DNA of 5,894 bases from Actinomycetota bacterium (GTDB lineage Bacteria; Actinomycetota; Actinomycetes; S36-B12). The position numbers and the translations under genes were made by a program. Shown here in pieces: positions 4,352 through 5,894 of this stretch. Within the stretch, counting starts at the first letter, position 1. Each line of letters opens with the position of its first letter. The stretch is from positions 1 to 5,894 of the forward strand of contig DNXA01000278.1 in the NCBI GenBank assembly GCA_003506065.1, read 5' to 3'. The notes below the pieces were generated by a model, which saw only the letters and a program-made list of their open reading frames with translations, made no database searches and was not told the DNA's origin.

Positions 4352-5307
4352 TGTCAGTGCTGCCGCCGGAGAGCATCGTGGATCAGGGGGTTGCGTGGCA
4401 CAACGGTGATCCCTTTGGGGAGCAGCGCCTCCTGCTGGAGGGCCGTGGTGTCGTGGACCTCAGCAATCGCGGAGTGCTGTGCGTCTCCGGCATTGATCGA
4501 CTCACCTGGCTCAATGATCTGACGACACAGTTGGTGAACGCCCTGGCTGCGGGCCAAAGCGCACTCGCGCTCATTCTGAGTCCGCATGGACATGTGGAGT
4601 TCGAAATGCACCTGGTCGACGATGGCCAGACCACGTGGATCATCACTCAACCCGGACAGTCCGAAGCATTGCTGGCCTACCTGGATTCGATGCGCTTCAT
4701 GCTTCGCGTCGAGCTTGCGGACGTCAGCGATGCTCACGCCGTCGTCTACGAGCCAGTGCACACCGCCGACCCGGAGTTTCCGACCTGGCTCGTGCCTGAG
4801 CACTTCGCCCAACGCGGACTGGCCGGTCGGGAGGTGGTGCTTCCGCGCTCGGAATTGGCGGCGCGACTGACCGCGGCTCCGCAGGTCGGCACCTGGGCCC
4901 TTGAAGCCAGTCGGGTAGCCGCCGGCATGCCGCGCATGAACTGCGAGACCGACCACCGCACGATTCCCAATGAGGTCGACTGGCTTGGCTCGGCAGTGCA
5001 CATGAACAAGGGCTGCTACCGGGGACAGGAGACGGTGGCCAAGGTCTTCAACCTCGGGCATCCGCCTCGCCGACTCGCGTTGATCCATCTGGATGGATCA
5101 ACGGAAGAACTGCCAGCTCATGGCGATGTGATCTCAGTTGGCGGCAAGGCCGTGGGCTGGATCGGCACTGCCGCGCGTCATTTTGAAGATGGCAATATCG
5201 CCTTGGCCGTGCTCAAGCGCAACGTCGCTGCAGATGCCCCACTTGTCGTTGACCACAACGGCGAGCTCATTTCGGCGGTAGAGGATCCAGCTCCAGCAGG
5301 ATGGTGA
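4351..5307 (+). CDS. ygfZ: Folate-binding protein YgfZ (Fe-S cluster assembly/repair)
   Basis: A 318-residue cytoplasmic protein of the YgfZ/GcvT-like tetrahydrofolate-binding family, which supports assembly or repair of certain Fe-S enzymes. The signature NKGCYRGQET (219-228, with Cys222) is the defining K-G-C-Y-x-G-Q-E motif. Also typical are GVVDLSNRGVLCVSGIDRLTWLNDLTTQ (33-60), SPHGHVEFEMHL (77-88), the GTWALEASRVAAGMPRMNCETDHRTIPNE segment, and a C-terminal GcvT-like barrel (about 235-310). The ATG at 4351 has GAGGAG (4339-4344) 6 nt upstream and shares its A with the preceding TGA. The frame is open further upstream, but only through the Fur gene. Cotranscription with a metal sensor and a heme protein fits its Fe-S role. 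The last 41 nt lie antisense to the dtd 3' end, and the gene contains an 11-bp perfect hairpin. Confidence 0.92.
   Translation: MSVLPPESIVDQGVAWHNGDPFGEQRLLLEGRGVVDLSNRGVLCVSGIDRLTWLNDLTTQLVNALAAGQSALALILSPHGHVEFEMHLVDDGQTTWIITQPGQSEALLAYLDSMRFMLRVELADVSDAHAVVYEPVHTADPEFPTWLVPEHFAQRGLAGREVVLPRSELAARLTAAPQVGTWALEASRVAAGMPRMNCETDHRTIPNEVDWLGSAVHMNKGCYRGQETVAKVFNLGHPPRRLALIHLDGSTEELPAHGDVISVGGKAVGWIGTAARHFEDGNIALAVLKRNVAADAPLVVDHNGELISAVEDPAPAGW
5078..5103 (+). other. 11-bp perfect hairpin within ygfZ
   Basis: CGTTGATCCAT (5078-5088) pairs with ATGGATCAACG (5093-5103) around the loop CTGG. It codes for about residues 243-251 (ALIHLDGST), a variable-looking turn after the signature motif. No T-run follows on either strand, so it is not a standard terminator. 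It is the longest uninterrupted stem I found in the window. Confidence 0.5.
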
Positions 5308-5725
5308 TCGGTCCGTCGTTGGTGAACTGCACTCGCATCTGTGCACCGAACACACCAGTGCTCACCTCGGCCCCCAAGGCACGCAACTCATCGATGCAGG
5401 CATCGAACAGCGGCTCGGCAATCTCGCCCGGTGCAGCCGCATTCCAACTCGGTCGTCGTCCCTTTGACGTGTCGGCATACAAGGTGAACTGACTGATGGC
5501 CAGGAGCGGCAGCTGCAGTTCTGCCGCGGAGCGCTCTGCTGCGTGTTCAGGCGAAGTGAAGATTCGCAGTTGCAGAATCTTTGATGCCAGTCGCCGTGCG
5601 GTGTCTGCATCGTCACTGTGCGTGACACCAATCAGCACAACGAGTCCCGGGCCCTCGAATCCCTCGGGGCTGCGACCATCAATGACCACTTGGGCGCCCA
5701 TGGCCCTCTGCACCAGCGCTCGCAT
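5267..5725 (-). CDS. dtd: D-aminoacyl-tRNA deacylase (D-Tyr-tRNA deacylase)
   Basis: Dtd hydrolyses D-amino acids (and glycine mischarged on tRNA-Ala) from tRNA, keeping translation homochiral; it acts as a cytoplasmic homodimer. The 152-residue protein begins MRALVQRA as the family does. It carries the two active-site motifs: SQFTLYAD (78-85), and NDGPIT (136-141) with the Gly-cis-Pro pair Gly138-Pro139. Length is close to the usual 145-150. Three in-frame starts exist (GTG 5734, ATG 5731, ATG 5725). The last is chosen because the family starts at MRA and GGCAGGG (5734-5740) lies 8 nt upstream. The C-terminal ELDPLPPK tail runs 41 nt antisense into the ygfZ end. The gene stands alone on this strand, divergent from the DUF2516 gene. 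Confidence 0.93.
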   Translation of the reverse strand: MRALVQRAMGAQVVIDGRSPEGFEGPGLVVLIGVTHSDDADTARRLASKILQLRIFTSPEHAAERSAAELQLPLLAISQFTLYADTSKGRRPSWNAAAPGEIAEPLFDACIDELRALGAEVSTGVFGAQMRVQFTNDGPITILLELDPLPPK

Positions 5726-5733
5726 GATCATCA

Positions 5734-5740
5734 CCCTGCC
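5734..5740 (-). promoter_or_regulatory. Ribosome binding site deciding the dtd start
   Basis: On the minus strand GGCAGGG lies 8 nt before ATG 5725. It overlaps the first of two nearer upstream start candidates (GTG 5734) and is only 2 nt from the second (ATG 5731), so it supports the shortest, family-like N-terminus. Confidence 0.55.
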
Positions 5741-5781
5741 ATTTGCTTGAACCAGTGGCAGTTGTGCCCCGCCGGATCAGT

Positions 5782-5787
5782 TACCTT
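5782..5787 (+). promoter_or_regulatory. Likely -10 element of the DUF2516 gene (leaderless)
   Basis: TACCTT fits TAnnnT and ends 6 nt before the ATG at 5794. No Shine-Dalgarno sequence precedes this ATG. A -35 is not evident. The spacing is the same as at the DUF4395 start. Confidence 0.45.
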
Positions 5788-5793
5788 GAGCCG

Positions 5794-5894
5794 ATGTTCT
5801 ATCAGGTGCAGAATCTCGTATTGATTGTGCTGTGGGTGCTGTTTCTCGTCATCAAGGTGTTCGCCTTCATCGACTGCATCCGACGTCCGGCTCA
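5794..5894 (+). CDS. DUF2516 membrane protein, N-terminal part (cut by the right edge)
   Basis: Thirty-three codons are visible. They encode a hydrophobic helix (about 5-26) followed by KVFAFIDCIRRPA, the characteristic helix-end motif (K-V-F-A-x-x-D-x-x-R-R-P) of DUF2516, a small two- to three-helix actinobacterial membrane family of unknown function. Family members are about 100 residues, so roughly two thirds lies outside the window. The gene is divergent from dtd, 68 bp away, and probably leaderless. The function cannot be inferred from this fragment. Confidence 0.75.
   Translation, partial: MFYQVQNLVLIVLWVLFLVIKVFAFIDCIRRPA

Noticed and set aside
4354..5088. A 244-codon open frame antisense to ygfZ
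   Set aside because: No recognisable family; ygfZ on the plus strand has the diagnostic signature and a strong ribosome site.
5506..5527. 7-bp hairpin GCGGCAG/CTGCCGC in dtd
   Set aside because: A handful of isolated 7-bp stems are expected by chance in this much GC-rich sequence, and no other structure surrounds it.

Overview
The window is a piece of an actinobacterial chromosome. Three things point there: mycothiol synthase (mshD) beside the nitrogen regulator glnR, a pairing known from mycobacteria and streptomycetes; the families DUF4395 and DUF2516, which I know mainly from Actinobacteria; and GC-rich, codon-biased DNA with several starts that look leaderless. I cannot name the genus. 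No mobile element, rRNA, tRNA, CRISPR array or phage gene is visible. Nearly all the sequence is coding, and the longest gap is 85 bp.

Layout, left to right. Minus strand: the first 87 codons of mshD (running off the left edge), directly downstream of glnR. Plus strand: an alpha/beta hydrolase overlapping a membrane-anchored thioredoxin-like gene, then a DUF4395 membrane protein with its own likely promoter. Minus strand: a DsrE-family protein whose stop lies 2 nt from the DUF4395 stop. Plus strand: a tight four-gene operon of a 33-residue membrane micro-protein, a nitrobindin/FABP-type heme-barrel protein, a Fur-family regulator closely resembling the nickel sensor Nur, and the folate-binding Fe-S assembly protein YgfZ. 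Minus strand: dtd (D-aminoacyl-tRNA deacylase), overlapping the ygfZ 3' end by 41 nt. Plus strand: the first 33 codons of a DUF2516 membrane protein (running off the right edge).

The genes share a theme of redox, thiol and metal housekeeping. MshD makes the main actinobacterial thiol. The thioredoxin-like protein (CQPC), DUF4395 (CLGC) and DsrE (CSQC) each carry a CxxC motif and may form a thiol or sulfur relay. The nitrobindin-like protein (heme/NO), the Nur-like sensor (Ni) and YgfZ (Fe-S) form a metal-linked operon. GlnR links the left end to nitrogen control.

The most unexpected signal is structural. Inside the hydrolase gene, 1679-1746 can fold as a compact four-way cloverleaf: a 9-bp closing stem around three back-to-back hairpins. 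It is not a recognisable tRNA. A second in-gene structure is an 11-bp perfect hairpin in ygfZ (5078-5103). Four plus-strand genes share a -10-like hexamer 6-7 nt before ATG, suggesting leaderless transcripts. Every function below rests on recognising sequence motifs by eye, without a database search.
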